From: Ruminococcus sp.
GTDB lineage: Bacteria; Bacillota; Clostridia; Lachnospirales; Lachnospiraceae
Length of the DNA: 64,000 bases
Assembly: GCA_020024635.1 (NCBI GenBank)
Contig: JAHHTL010000001.1
Location: forward strand, 1-64,000
Direction of reading: 5' to 3'
Positions 43,548 through 53,444 of this stretch are shown here, in pieces. The position numbers and the translations under genes are program-made. Position 1 is the first letter of the stretch. Each line of letters begins with the position of its first letter. A model generated the notes under the pieces. It was not told where the DNA came from and did no database searches. It worked only from the letters and a program-made list of their open reading frames with translations.

Positions 43548-44585
43548 CTAATTACGATTTAATAGTTGCTCTTCCAAAGCATCCATATCATAGGAACGAC
43601 GTTTAAAATTATTGTGGTTTGTGGTAGATACCTTTGGAACATTAGGAGCAGAAGCGTTTGGTACAGATTTTTGCTTTTGATAAGCATCATCTAGGGTTTT
43701 GATATCTTTTAAGTGGTGTACCTGTCCTGCATGCCATTTGGATAAAATAGAATCGGTATATTCAAAACTTGGTTGATGGGTAGCGGTAATGGTTCGGTTA
43801 CAAGCTTCCACAATAATATCAAGTGAAAAGCCCCATTCTTCAGTCCATTTTTCAATAAAAGCAAGCTCACTAAAAGCAGGCCCTCTGTTTTTGATCCCAA
43901 AAGCTTTTAAAACAGTGTAACAGTTTTTATGATAAAGGGAAGATTGCTTTCGCGCCTGTTCTTTTGTTGTGATTCCGCTTTCTGCCCAAGATAATGCCAC
44001 TTTTTGAATGTAATGCATACTTTTATGACCAGCTTCTACGCAAGACTCAATTAAATATTCAATGAGATCAACGGACATATGAAGATGTTCATAGAAATAA
44101 GTAATAGATTCAATATCTGTTAAAGTCAAAGTTTTGTTTAGATATTGTTCAGCAATAAAAAGAACAGATTTGAGTTCCTTTTTTGAATCTGAAGAACGAG
44201 AAGTGGTAGTTTTTTCCACGGTTTTTTTTGACGGAAGTACCGGATCTTTTGATGGGGGAACAGCCCCTTTTTTTGTAGAAGCAGATTTCGAAAAGGGAGT
44301 TAATTCAATGGCCTTAACGGCATTGGAAGAATCCTTAATAAGCGTTAAAAGTCCTTCAGATTCCCAGTATCTGAAGGCTCTTAAGATATCATTTTCTGTG
44401 TTGTTCAGGCAATCGGCAATGTTAGAAACCGTCAGATGAAAAGACGTATCATTTTGATGCCGAAGTAGAAACAGATAAACTTTGACAAATTCCCCATTGG
44501 CTTGAATCATATGGTGATCTATAAAATCATTTGTAATCAAAGTGACATCTGCATGAAAAGTGCTGGTAATTTTTAAGGTGTTCAT
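43548..44585 (-). CDS. DnaD-domain primosomal protein
   Basis: The 345-residue protein has an N-terminal winged-helix-like part (residues ~1-90), a low-complexity linker (~95-140, with a SKDPVLPSKKTVEK-type stretch) and two C-terminal DnaD/DnaB2 domains with the YxxxI-type DNA-binding segments (ALSWAESGITTKEQA, ILSKWHAGQVHHLKDI). It helps the adjacent DnaI-like loader at origins and restart sites. The ATG at 44585 is preceded by GGAG and gives a cleaner start than the open frame four codons upstream. Confidence 0.85.
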   Translation of the reverse strand: MNTLKITSTFHADVTLITNDFIDHHMIQANGEFVKVYLFLLRHQNDTSFHLTVSNIADCLNNTENDILRAFRYWESEGLLTLIKDSSNAVKAIELTPFSKSASTKKGAVPPSKDPVLPSKKTVEKTTTSRSSDSKKELKSVLFIAEQYLNKTLTLTDIESITYFYEHLHMSVDLIEYLIESCVEAGHKSMHYIQKVALSWAESGITTKEQARKQSSLYHKNCYTVLKAFGIKNRGPAFSELAFIEKWTEEWGFSLDIIVEACNRTITATHQPSFEYTDSILSKWHAGQVHHLKDIKTLDDAYQKQKSVPNASAPNVPKVSTTNHNNFKRRSYDMDALEEQLLNRN

Positions 44586-44634
44586 AATATTCTCCATAGT
44601 AATAAATTAAGCGAATTCCAAACAGAAAACAGGG

Positions 44635-46011
44635 TTATTTTAAAAGATCTTCTCCGATGTTTACGACATCTCCAGCTCCCATAGTAATTAAAAGATCACC
44701 AGGAGTACAGTGCTCTTTTAGAAATGCTTCGATGGAGGCAAAATCAGGAAGATAGTAGGAATCGGTTCCTAATTTTTTGATTTCATTGGCAAGGCCTTCC
44801 GAAGTCATACCAAGAGTTTCTGTTTCACGAGCTGCAAAAATATCAGCAAGGACAACATGATCTGCATGTGAAAGTGCCTCAGCGAACTCGTGGAAAAATG
44901 CTTTTGTTCGTGTATAAGTATGTGGTTGAAATACGCACCATACGCGTTTATGTGGGTAATGTTTTGCAGCTTTTAAGGTAGCTTTAATTTCTGTTGGGTG
45001 GTGAGCATAATCGTCAATAATGGTAACACCATGGAAATCCCCTTTGTATTCAAAGCGACGATCTGTACCTGTAAAGGATAACAGCCCACGTTTAATCGTA
45101 TCCATACGAAGGTCTAGAAGTTCTGAAACAGCAATGGACGCAAGGGCATTGGAAACATTATGTTCTCCAGTAACAGAAAGTTCAATACGATCAACAAATG
45201 TACCATGTCTAAAGAAATCAAAAGATACGAGACCTTTTTCGTTATAAGAAATATTTTGAGCATGATAATCTGCATCTGGTGAAGATCCATAAGTGATAAC
45301 GTTACAAGAAAGATCGGTGCAAATTTCTTTGTAATGATTAATATCAGCGTTAATGATCAAAGTGCCATCTTCTGGAAGAAGTTCTGCAAACTGATGAAAT
45401 GAATGGCGGATATCTTCAATATCTTTGAAGAAATCAAGGTGATCTTCTTCAATATTAAGAATGACACTGATCTTTGGGAAAAAGGAGAGGAAACTATTGG
45501 TGTATTCACAGGCTTCGGTGATAAATGTCTCAGAGTCTCCCACTCGAATATTTCCACCGATGGCTTTTAGGATTCCACCAACGGAAATGGTAGGATCTAG
45601 GTCGCCTTCTAGGAGTACATGAGAAATCATAGAAGTAGTAGTCGTTTTCCCATGGGTACCAGAAACTGCAATTGCATTGTCATAATTTTTCATGATCTGA
45701 CCAAGCAACTCTGCACGAGTGAGCATAGGAATTTTTTTTGCAACAGCCTCCATTAATTCTTCGTTTGCCTTGTTGATGGCAGCAGTATAGATAACACAGT
45801 CAATGCCATCGGAAATGTTAGAAGCCTTTTGTCCGTAGAAAATTTGAGCGCCAGATTCTTCCAGATGTTCGGTAAGGGGTGTCTTTCTTACATCAGAACC
45901 AGATATTGTAAAGCCTTCCTTTATAAGAATCTTGGCAAGTCCACTCATACTTATTCCACCTATGCCAATAAAGTGAATGTGAATTGGGTGATTAAAATCT
46001 ATTTTATACAT
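44635..46011 (-). CDS. murC: UDP-N-acetylmuramate--L-alanine ligase
   Basis: The 458-residue Mur ligase adds L-alanine to UDP-MurNAc in peptidoglycan synthesis. It has an N-terminal Rossmann domain (HFIGIGGISMSGLA), a central ATPase domain with SGTHGKTTTTSM, and the ligase C-terminal domain (DDYAHHPTEIKAT, FQPHTYTRTK). Length and motifs match MurC rather than MurD, E or F. It is the first gene of the minus-strand group ending at prs and is preceded by a long A/T-rich intergenic region. Confidence 0.96.
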   Translation of the reverse strand: MYKIDFNHPIHIHFIGIGGISMSGLAKILIKEGFTISGSDVRKTPLTEHLEESGAQIFYGQKASNISDGIDCVIYTAAINKANEELMEAVAKKIPMLTRAELLGQIMKNYDNAIAVSGTHGKTTTTSMISHVLLEGDLDPTISVGGILKAIGGNIRVGDSETFITEACEYTNSFLSFFPKISVILNIEEDHLDFFKDIEDIRHSFHQFAELLPEDGTLIINADINHYKEICTDLSCNVITYGSSPDADYHAQNISYNEKGLVSFDFFRHGTFVDRIELSVTGEHNVSNALASIAVSELLDLRMDTIKRGLLSFTGTDRRFEYKGDFHGVTIIDDYAHHPTEIKATLKAAKHYPHKRVWCVFQPHTYTRTKAFFHEFAEALSHADHVVLADIFAARETETLGMTSEGLANEIKKLGTDSYYLPDFASIEAFLKEHCTPGDLLITMGAGDVVNIGEDLLK

Positions 46012-46164
46012 AAAATATTCCTTCCTGAAATTTTATTTTGGAAATCAGTCATAAATTCAAGTTCCTTTTTATATTATACTATATATGGAAAAAATTTAAA
46101 GTCATTCTCTTTGTATAATATTAACAAAAAGAATAAAAGTTACATCAAATATTTGTAAAATATG

Positions 46165-46192
46165 TGTACAACATAGGAAACTATGTTATAAT
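46165..46192 (+). promoter_or_regulatory. Probable promoter of glgCD
   Basis: TGTACA (46165-46170) and TATAAT (46187-46192) are 16 nt apart, ~30 nt before glgC. The -10 is perfect and the -35 weak. Confidence 0.6.
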
Positions 46193-46223
46193 ATTTTTAA
46201 TCAACTAGGAGTGAGGTGACGAC

Positions 46224-47498
46224 ATGATAAAGAAAGAAATGATTGCCATGTTACTAGCAGGAGGACAAGGTAGCCGATTGGGGGTTTTGACAGCAAAAGT
46301 TGCAAAACCAGCAGTAGCTTTTGGAGGAAAATATCGTATCATCGATTTTCCTTTGAGTAATTGTATTAATTCAGGTGTCGATACAGTAGGAGTATTGACA
46401 CAGTATCAGCCGCTTAGACTTAACACACACATTGGAATAGGAATTCCGTGGGATTTGGATCGTAATGTCGGAGGAGTAACGATTCTTCCACCATATGAAA
46501 AGAGTGCAAGTAGTGAATGGTACACCGGTACAGCCAATGCCATTTACCAGAATCTGGACTACATAGATACGTACAACCCAGACTATGTTTTGATTCTGTC
46601 CGGGGATCATATTTATAAAATGGATTATCAAATCATGTTGGATTTCCATAAAGCGAATAAAGCCGATGTTACGATTGCAACGATGCCGGTTCCAATGGAA
46701 GAAGCCAGCCGTTTTGGAATTGTAGTTACAGATAGTGATGCTCAAATTCAGAAATTTGAAGAAAAACCAGAGCATCCAAGCAGTAATCTTGCTTCTATGG
46801 GAATTTATATCTTTAGCTGGCCGGTGTTAAAAGACGCATTGATTCGACTATCACATCAGCCAAATTGCGATTTTGGAAAGCATGTAATTCCGTATTGTCA
46901 TGAAAGTGGGAAGCGTTTGTTCGCATATGAATACAGTGGATACTGGAAAGATGTAGGAACCTTAAGTTCTTATTGGGAAGCGAATATGGAGCTGATTGAT
47001 ATTATTCCCGAATTTAACCTATACGAAGAATTTTGGAAAATATATACTAATAGCTCGAATCTTCCACCGCAATATATTTCGGAAGATGCAGTGATTGATA
47101 AATGTATCATCGGAAATGGCGCAGAAATCAACGGTGAGTTGCATAGTTCTGTACTAGGTGGTGGCGTAAGCGTTGGAAAAGGTAGTATTATCAAAGATTC
47201 CATTCTTATGCGAGATGTGGTAATTGGTGAGAACTGTGTCATTGATAAAGCAATCATCGCAGAGGGAACAGTGATTGGTGATGAAGTAACAATTGGAGCA
47301 GGAGAGGAGATTCCAAATAAGCAAAAGCCAAATATTTATTCGGGGGGACTGGCAACGATTGGAGAAAAATCAAGAATTCCTTCCAGAGTAACGATCGGAA
47401 AGAACACTGCAATTAGTGGAGAGACAACGGTTGAAGATTATGTCGCAGGACGATTAGAAAGTGGAGAAACATTAATAAAGGCAGGTGAACGTGTATGA
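46224..47498 (+). CDS. glgC: Glucose-1-phosphate adenylyltransferase
   Basis: The 424-residue enzyme makes ADP-glucose for glycogen synthesis. Motifs include the nucleotide-binding AMLLAGGQGSRLGVLT at the N-terminus, FPLSNCINSG, WYTGTANAIYQN, SGDHIYKMDY and the substrate lysine region FEEKP. The C-terminal left-handed beta-helix follows (ISEDAVIDKC, GENCVIDKAII). The start has a GAGGTGA-type RBS. The stop overlaps the glgD start by 4 nt, so the two are coupled. No separate glycogen synthase or branching enzyme lies nearby. Confidence 0.96.
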   Translation: MIKKEMIAMLLAGGQGSRLGVLTAKVAKPAVAFGGKYRIIDFPLSNCINSGVDTVGVLTQYQPLRLNTHIGIGIPWDLDRNVGGVTILPPYEKSASSEWYTGTANAIYQNLDYIDTYNPDYVLILSGDHIYKMDYQIMLDFHKANKADVTIATMPVPMEEASRFGIVVTDSDAQIQKFEEKPEHPSSNLASMGIYIFSWPVLKDALIRLSHQPNCDFGKHVIPYCHESGKRLFAYEYSGYWKDVGTLSSYWEANMELIDIIPEFNLYEEFWKIYTNSSNLPPQYISEDAVIDKCIIGNGAEINGELHSSVLGGGVSVGKGSIIKDSILMRDVVIGENCVIDKAIIAEGTVIGDEVTIGAGEEIPNKQKPNIYSGGLATIGEKSRIPSRVTIGKNTAISGETTVEDYVAGRLESGETLIKAGERV

Positions 47499-48613
47499 GA
47501 GCAGTAGGGATTATTCTTGCAGGGGGAAACAACAGAAAAATGAAGGAACTAACTGCTAGACGTGCCGTGGCAGCTATGCCGATTGCAGGAAGTTACAGAG
47601 CCATTGATTTTGCATTGAGCAATATGACGAATTCGCGTATACAAAAAGTAGCAGTACTGACACAGTATAATGCAAGATCATTACACGAACATTTAAATTC
47701 CTCAAAATGGTGGGATTTTGGAAGAAAACAAGGCGGAATGTATGTATTTACACCGACCATTACTGCGGACAATGATTGCTGGTATCGAGGAACAGCAGAC
47801 GCAATTTATCAGAATTTGGATTTCTTGAAAAAATGTCATGAACCATATGTGATTATCACATCAGGAGATGCGGTGTACAAGCTGGATTATAATAAAGTGC
47901 TCGAATATCATATCGCAAAAAAAGCAGATATTACAGTTGTGTGTAAAGAATTAGGAGATGAGGAAGATGCGACACGTTTTGGTACAGTGCGTATGGACGA
48001 GTCTGCAAGGATTTTAGAGTTTGAAGAAAAACCAATGGTAGCCAAGTCGCAAGTGGTTTCTGCAGGTATTTATGTTCTTAGAAGAAGACAATTGATTGAC
48101 ATGGTGGAACATTGTGCAGAGGAAGAAAGACATGATTTTGTTACAGATATCTTAATTCGCTATAAAAATCTAAAGAAGATATATGGCTATAAGATCAATA
48201 ATTACTGGAGCAATATTTCAACTGTGGATGCTTACTACAAAACGAATATGGATTTTCTAAAAGCAGAGGTGCGTAAATATTTCTTTCAAGAGCTTCCGGC
48301 AATTTATTCAAAGGTAAGTGATCTTCCACCGGCGAAATACAATCCAGGAGCAGTGGTAAAAAACAGTCTCATAGGAAGTGGAAGTATTATAAACGGAACT
48401 GTGGAAAACTCAGTTGTATTTAAAAAGGTGTTTGTTGGAAATAATTGTGTGATCAAGAATTCTGTCATATTAAATGATGTATATCTTGGCGACAATACAT
48501 ACATAGAAAATTGTATCGTTGAAAGTCATGATACGTTAAGAGCAAATACAAAACATGTTGGAGAACATGGAATCAAAATTGTGGTGGAAAGAAATGAAAG
48601 ATATCCATTATGA
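47495..48613 (+). CDS. glgD: GlgD, regulatory-type ADP-glucose pyrophosphorylase subunit
   Basis: The 372-residue paralogue of GlgC has the same fold (GIILAGGNNRKMKELT, FALSNMTNSR, WYRGTADAIYQN, beta-helix C-terminus). Catalytic positions are changed: AGGNNRKMK replaces the GlgC loop, and SGDAVYKLDY replaces SGDHIYKMDY. In Firmicutes GlgD forms a heteromer with GlgC and raises its activity. The ATG overlaps the glgC stop. spoVG follows after 63 nt. Confidence 0.94.
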   Translation: MRAVGIILAGGNNRKMKELTARRAVAAMPIAGSYRAIDFALSNMTNSRIQKVAVLTQYNARSLHEHLNSSKWWDFGRKQGGMYVFTPTITADNDCWYRGTADAIYQNLDFLKKCHEPYVIITSGDAVYKLDYNKVLEYHIAKKADITVVCKELGDEEDATRFGTVRMDESARILEFEEKPMVAKSQVVSAGIYVLRRRQLIDMVEHCAEEERHDFVTDILIRYKNLKKIYGYKINNYWSNISTVDAYYKTNMDFLKAEVRKYFFQELPAIYSKVSDLPPAKYNPGAVVKNSLIGSGSIINGTVENSVVFKKVFVGNNCVIKNSVILNDVYLGDNTYIENCIVESHDTLRANTKHVGEHGIKIVVERNERYPL

Positions 48614-48676
48614 CAGAGGTACTTACTTATCAAAAATAAGTGCAAAATATGCGGGCAGAGAAAGGAGACTAGACGT

Positions 48677-48958
48677 ATGCAAATTACAGATGTACGAGTA
48701 AGAATGGTCGCAAAAGAGGGAAAGTTAAGGGCAGTGGTGTCTATTACGATTGATGAGGAATTTGTTGTTCACGACATCAAAGTAATAGAAGGCGAGAAAG
48801 GATTATTTATCGCAATGCCAAGCAAGAAAGCAATGGATGGAGAATATCGAGATATTGCACATCCAATCAATACTGGCACAAGAGAATATATTCAAAATAG
48901 AATATTGGAAAAGTATAAAACAGCTTTGGAAGAAGAAACCGAAAAAATTGAAGAGTAA
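48677..48958 (+). CDS. spoVG: SpoVG septation/RNA-binding regulator
   Basis: The 93-residue protein matches SpoVG over its whole core: ITDVRVRMV, LRAVVSITIDEEFVVHDIKVIEG, LFIAMPSKK and DIAHPINTGTRE. SpoVG proteins bind nucleic acid and modulate septation, sporulation and virulence-type genes. Placement after glgCD is seen in some Firmicutes. RBS AAAGGAG and a perfect terminator hairpin bracket the gene. Confidence 0.97.
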   Translation: MQITDVRVRMVAKEGKLRAVVSITIDEEFVVHDIKVIEGEKGLFIAMPSKKAMDGEYRDIAHPINTGTREYIQNRILEKYKTALEEETEKIEE

Positions 48959-48960
48959 AG

Positions 48961-48996
48961 ATTACGGCCACACATTTTTGTGTGGCTGTAATTTTT
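48961..48996. terminator. Perfect 14-bp terminator between spoVG and the synthase gene
   Basis: ATTACGGCCACACA (48961-48974) pairs with TGTGTGGCTGTAAT (48979-48992), followed by TTTT. It reaches the stop of the convergent gene. Confidence 0.88.
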
Positions 48997-49657
48997 AGGG
49001 TAAATCTAAAGAAAAATTTAATGGATTTCCAGAAATAGGGTGATGAAATGCTAAGTTACAGGCAAAGAGTTGCAACGCAGGAATGGAAGAATGGATTTGC
49101 TTAGGCCCATATTTACGATCGCCTAATATAGGACAGCCTGCATGAGACATTTGCACACGAATCTGGTGGTGGCGGCCAGTTTCTAATGTGATTTCAGCAA
49201 GTGTATAGCACGTGTTATCGCCCATAGTAACAGGACCTAATTCTTTATAGAAAAGGATTGATTTTTTGGCTCCCGGTGTGTGGGGAGAACATACTTTTGA
49301 AGTGTTTGTTCTACCGTCTTTTAGAAGGTAATCCGTAAGAGTGCCCTCTTTTTGCGGAAGAGATCCAGTTAAGATAGCGTGATATACTTTGTGAAAGCCA
49401 GACTGATTTAATTGTTGATTTAGTTTTTTTGTGGCAGCAGGTGTTTTTGAAAAAACCAACAGTCCTTCTACAGGTTGATCTAAGCGATGGATTACCGAGA
49501 GATAAGGCTCTTTTTTTATTGCATTTTTTCGATAGAGATAGTTTTTTAGAATACTTACCATGTCAGGACTACCGATTTTAGCAGACTGGGTTGCGATCCC
49601 AGAAGGTTTATGACATACAAGAATAAAATCGTCTTCGTATACAATATCAGGATTCAT
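48995..49657 (-). CDS. RluA-family pseudouridine synthase
   Basis: The 220-residue protein is an RNA uridine isomerase. The catalytic aspartate is in HRLDQPVEGLLVFSK (residues ~60-75), and the second family block TGRHHQIRVQMSHAGCPILGDRKYG follows near residue 165 in two adjacent stretches. No S4 domain precedes the catalytic domain, so this is a short RluA/YlyB-like form. The ATG at 49657 with AGGAG is preferred over the longer open frame. The rRNA or tRNA target is not predictable. Confidence 0.9.
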   Translation of the reverse strand: MNPDIVYEDDFILVCHKPSGIATQSAKIGSPDMVSILKNYLYRKNAIKKEPYLSVIHRLDQPVEGLLVFSKTPAATKKLNQQLNQSGFHKVYHAILTGSLPQKEGTLTDYLLKDGRTNTSKVCSPHTPGAKKSILFYKELGPVTMGDNTCYTLAEITLETGRHHQIRVQMSHAGCPILGDRKYGPKQIHSSIPALQLFACNLAFHHPISGNPLNFSLDLP

Positions 49658-49745
49658 AATCTGTACTCCTTTTGTTTTATAATCTTGACTTTTGTTCAAA
49701 ATCTCATTAAACTGATTATCGTATAAAAGGAAAGAGAGGTCAAGT

Positions 49746-50723
49746 ATGATAGCATATTTAGTTTTAGTGATTGGATTTTTTTTGTTAATTAAGGGGGCAG
49801 ATTATTTTGTGGACGGAAGTTCCAGTGTAGCCAAGATTTTGAAGGTTCCAGCCATTGTGATTGGACTTACAGTAGTAGCTTTTGGAACGTCTCTTCCAGA
49901 GGCATCTGTTAGTATCACAGCTGCAATGCAAGGGAAGAATGAATTGGCAGTTAGTAATGTAATTGGATCCAATATTTTTAATTTATTAGTGGTACTTGGA
50001 GCAAGTGCACTTGTAAATCCTATTTGTGTAAAATGGTCTGTTCTAAAGAGAGAATTTCCATTTTCAATTGGAATTACAGCCGTTCTTCTTTTAAGTCTTG
50101 TAGGGCTTCAGGTAGAACGGATTCTGGATCAAGATGCAATTTATTTTCTGTCTAGAAAAGAAGGAATTGTATTGTTCCTCTTGTTTATTGTATTTGTCGT
50201 ATCAGCAGTGTTAGACGCACTAAAATCAAGAAAAAGACAAATGGATGAACAAGAACCAGAAGAAGATTACAAAATTCTTTCGCCACTAAAAAGCGCCATC
50301 TACATTTTGGTGGGAGTTGTAGGAATTATTATTGGTGGAGAATTTGTGGTAGACAGTGCTTCGGCGATTGCTAGAAGTTTTGGATTAAGTCAGACCTTTA
50401 TAGGACTTACCATTGTTGCACTTGGAACATCACTTCCAGAATTGGTTACTTCCGTTGTGGCTTCCAAAAAGGGAGAAAACGATCTTGCCGTTGGAAATGT
50501 TGTAGGATCCAATATTTTTAATATTCTTTTAATTCTTGGTACTTCTGCAATGATTTCTCCAATTACCGTAAATGGGCTTGCAATTCAGGATACGGTCATC
50601 CTAATTGTGGCAAGTATTCTTGTATACGTGTGTGCAATTGCAAAAAAAGGAATTTCAAAATTAGAAGGCGCCATGTTCCTTATGTTTTATGCCGGATTTT
50701 TTGCATATATTTTGATGAGATAA
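49746..50723 (+). CDS. CaCA-family calcium/sodium exchanger
   Basis: The 325-residue membrane protein has ten helices in two inverted halves. Each half carries the alpha-repeat that binds cations: VVAFGTSLPEASVS ... NVIGSNIFNL in the first, and VALGTSLPELVTS ... NVVGSNIFNI in the second. This is the YrbG-type Na+/Ca2+ (or K+-dependent) exchanger. RBS AAAGAGAGG lies upstream. It is separate from the xpaC-telA pair that follows. Confidence 0.93.
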   Translation: MIAYLVLVIGFFLLIKGADYFVDGSSSVAKILKVPAIVIGLTVVAFGTSLPEASVSITAAMQGKNELAVSNVIGSNIFNLLVVLGASALVNPICVKWSVLKREFPFSIGITAVLLLSLVGLQVERILDQDAIYFLSRKEGIVLFLLFIVFVVSAVLDALKSRKRQMDEQEPEEDYKILSPLKSAIYILVGVVGIIIGGEFVVDSASAIARSFGLSQTFIGLTIVALGTSLPELVTSVVASKKGENDLAVGNVVGSNIFNILLILGTSAMISPITVNGLAIQDTVILIVASILVYVCAIAKKGISKLEGAMFLMFYAGFFAYILMR

Positions 50724-50812
50724 AAGGGGTTCATTGCTTTTTAGAGTATTATAGCTTATACTAAAAAAAGATATTACAGTGGCAGAATGTGTGGAAAGAG
50801 TAGGTGGAAATC

Positions 50813-51955
50813 ATGTGGTACGAAGATCTAGACCGATTGGGCGATGAAATAAAAAGGACAGTAGAAAATGCAGTTGATTCTCGTAATTTTTATAGCTTGA
50901 ATCAAACGATTACAAATACAGTAAGTCAGGCTACGGAGGGAATTCGTAAGTTTTCAGAACAAAGCTCCTACAAAAGAGAAGGACGAAGTATTCCACCACT
51001 TTTATTTAAAAGAGTCAAAGGGATAAGGATACAAGGAATTGTGATGACAATTATAGGGGCGGTAGTAATTGGAACATTGTTTTTACCACTGATATTGTCC
51101 ATCTTGGAGGCTATTTTCACATCAGGATTTGTAGCAGTTGGAGGAATTCTTTTAGCTTCTTTATTTGGAGTGCTTATCATAGGCGGAGCCGTTTTACTTG
51201 GATGCGGAATAAAGCTTTTGAAAAAAATCAAAAGATTTCAGATCTATGTAGAGGAACTGGGAACAAAAGAATACTTTGAAATTTCAAAAGTTTCTGCACG
51301 AATAAAAAAATCAGCAAAGTATGTTTTGAATGATTTAAGTAAAATGATAGAGAAAAAGTGGTTTCTCCAAGGCCATATTGATCAACAGAAAACTTGCTTT
51401 ATTGCAAGTCATGAGATGTACGAGCAGTACAATAAAATGATGCAGCAAGTGGATATGCAGAGAAAAGAAAAAGCAAAAGAGCATGCTCGTCAGATGGAAG
51501 ATCAAAAAGCACGAGAAAAATTAGAGCCAAAGGTACAGGAAATCATAAAGGCAGGCGATGACTATGTGCGTAAAATCAAATCTTGCAATGATCGCATCCC
51601 GGGAGAAGAAATTTCGGCTAAAATTTCAAAAATAGAATACTTAGTAGATCAAATTTTTGACCGAGTAGAGCAAAACCCAGAGTGTGTAGCGGATATACGA
51701 CGGTTGATGGACTATTATCTTCCGACAACAGTAAAGCTTTTAGAAGCATATGCGGAGTTAGATAAAATGACTGTTCAAGGAGAAAATATTATTTCTTCTA
51801 AGAAAGAAATTGAAAGTACGATTGATACATTAAACGAAGCGTTCACAAAATTATTAGATAGTTTGTTTCAGGAAAAAGCATGGGATGTTTCCTCGGATAT
51901 TTCTGTGCTGAATACGATGCTTGCACAGGAAGGATTGACAAAAAAAGATTTTTAA
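50813..51955 (+). CDS. xpaC: XpaC-family protein
   Basis: The 380-residue protein has a soluble N-terminus rich in EAT-type helices (residues ~1-50), two membrane helices (~75-100 and ~105-135) and a long helical cytoplasmic C-terminus with the XpaC block (DYYLPTTVKLLEAYAELD). The family was first named for 5-bromo-4-chloroindolyl phosphate hydrolysis. Its real role is unknown, but it usually accompanies TelA, as here (19 nt apart). The ATG at 50813 with AGGTGG five bases before it is preferred over a GTG nine bases upstream. Confidence 0.88.
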   Translation: MWYEDLDRLGDEIKRTVENAVDSRNFYSLNQTITNTVSQATEGIRKFSEQSSYKREGRSIPPLLFKRVKGIRIQGIVMTIIGAVVIGTLFLPLILSILEAIFTSGFVAVGGILLASLFGVLIIGGAVLLGCGIKLLKKIKRFQIYVEELGTKEYFEISKVSARIKKSAKYVLNDLSKMIEKKWFLQGHIDQQKTCFIASHEMYEQYNKMMQQVDMQRKEKAKEHARQMEDQKAREKLEPKVQEIIKAGDDYVRKIKSCNDRIPGEEISAKISKIEYLVDQIFDRVEQNPECVADIRRLMDYYLPTTVKLLEAYAELDKMTVQGENIISSKKEIESTIDTLNEAFTKLLDSLFQEKAWDVSSDISVLNTMLAQEGLTKKDF

Positions 51956-51974
51956 ATAAATAGGAGGAAGAACT

Positions 51975-53111
51975 ATGGGAGAAGAATTTAAAGAGTTTTC
52001 GACAACACCTACATTGACGTTGGATCCATTCTCAGAGGCAAAACAAGAAGTGATGGAGAAATCAGATTCAGATAAACCAGCGCTTGATGAAAGTATCTTG
52101 ACGGTAGAAGAACAAAAAATCGTGGATAATTTTGTGCAGAAAATAGATCTTACAGATTCCTCTATGATTCTACAATATGGTGCAGGTACCCAGAAAAAAA
52201 TGGCTGATTTTTCGGAAGCGGCATTGGAAAATGTTCGTACAAAAGATTTAGGAGAGGTTGGAAACCTTCTTACAGGGGTTGTAAAAGAATTAAAGGAATT
52301 TGATGAGGAAGAAGAAAAGGGATTCTTTGGATTCTTAAAAAAACCGGTAAATAAAATTACTGCCTTAAAATCGAAATACACAAAAGCAGAAAGTAATGTA
52401 AATGAAATTTGCAAAGCGTTGGAAGGACAGCAAGTGCAGCTTCTAAAAGATGTGGCATTGCTTGATAAAATGTATGAAGTGAATTTGACGTATTTTAAAG
52501 AACTTACGATGTATGTAATGGCTGGAAAGAAGAAGCTGGAGGAAGTACGAAACACACAATTACCAGCTTTGGTGGAGCAGGCACAAAGAACCGGATTTTC
52601 TGAAGATGTTCAGGAAGCAAGAGATTTGGCAGCAATGTGTGATCGATTTGAGAAAAAAATACACGATCTCGAGTTGACGCGCACCATTTGCATGCAGACA
52701 GCCCCACAGATTAGATTGATCCAAGGAAATAATACACAAATGGTAGAAAAAATTCAGTCTACGTTGGTAAATACGATTCCATTGTGGAAAAGTCAGATGG
52801 TTTTAGCACTTGGTGTGGAACACTCTCAACAGGCAGCAAAAGCGCAACGAGAAGTGACGAATATGACGAATGAACTATTAAAGAAAAATGCAGAAAAATT
52901 AAAAATGACAACAATAGAAACTGCCAAAGAAACCAATCGTGGAATTGTGGATTTAGAAACATTGAAACAGACAAACGAAACTTTGATTTCTACATTAGAC
53001 GAAGTAATGCAGATACAGGCAGAAGGACGCACAAAACGTCAAGAAGCAGAACAAGAAATGAAGCGTATGGAGAATGAATTAAAAACAAAATTGCTTCAGA
53101 TTCAGGGATAA
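51975..53111 (+). CDS. telA: TelA-type toxic anion resistance protein
   Basis: The 378-residue soluble protein is long, helical and coiled-coil rich (residues ~45-375). It has the TelA pattern QYGAGTQKKMADFSEAAL, ELKEFD and LKDVALLDKMYEVNLTYFKELTMYV, and ends in a highly charged helix. TelA/KlaA proteins were linked to tellurite and to cell-wall antibiotic resistance. Together with XpaC it forms a conserved two-gene unit. RBS AGGAGGAAG precedes the start. No metal-binding motif is seen. Confidence 0.9.
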   Translation: MGEEFKEFSTTPTLTLDPFSEAKQEVMEKSDSDKPALDESILTVEEQKIVDNFVQKIDLTDSSMILQYGAGTQKKMADFSEAALENVRTKDLGEVGNLLTGVVKELKEFDEEEEKGFFGFLKKPVNKITALKSKYTKAESNVNEICKALEGQQVQLLKDVALLDKMYEVNLTYFKELTMYVMAGKKKLEEVRNTQLPALVEQAQRTGFSEDVQEARDLAAMCDRFEKKIHDLELTRTICMQTAPQIRLIQGNNTQMVEKIQSTLVNTIPLWKSQMVLALGVEHSQQAAKAQREVTNMTNELLKKNAEKLKMTTIETAKETNRGIVDLETLKQTNETLISTLDEVMQIQAEGRTKRQEAEQEMKRMENELKTKLLQIQG

Positions 53112-53124
53112 AAGCAATCTCACC

Positions 53125-53405
53125 TTGACAAAAAAGTATAATTCAGTTAGAATCACACGTATTATAGGCTGTGAAGGGGAATAGTAAATGTACAGAGATT
53201 TTACAGAGAGGGAAACCATGCTGAGAGGTTCCTAAATGGAGTGCATAGAACCAGCCCTGGAGCTTTTACATGAAAATGTAACGTAGGACCGGCGTTAACG
53301 GTGAAAGAGTGAGCTGTACATCTACAGTTAATTAGGGTGGTACCGCCGAAAATTTTCGGTCCCTTAGAGGAGGGAAGAAAATCTTCGGCGGTTTTCTTTT
53401 CCTCT
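53125..53405 (+). ncRNA. T-box leader of proS
   Basis: Promoter TTGACA (53125-53130) and TAGAAT (53148-53153) is followed by a full T-box leader: stem I with GAGAGGTTCC, the specifier region GAACCAGCCCTGG with candidate Pro codon CCA (53251-53253), the T-box AGGGTGGTACCGCC (53334-53347) and a terminator CCGCCGAA (53343-53350) with TTCGGCGG (53384-53391) plus T run. Uncharged tRNA-Pro should switch it to read-through. Confidence 0.9.
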
Positions 53406-53444
53406 AGTTGATATAATAGAAGCATGATAAAAAGGAGATAGGTT

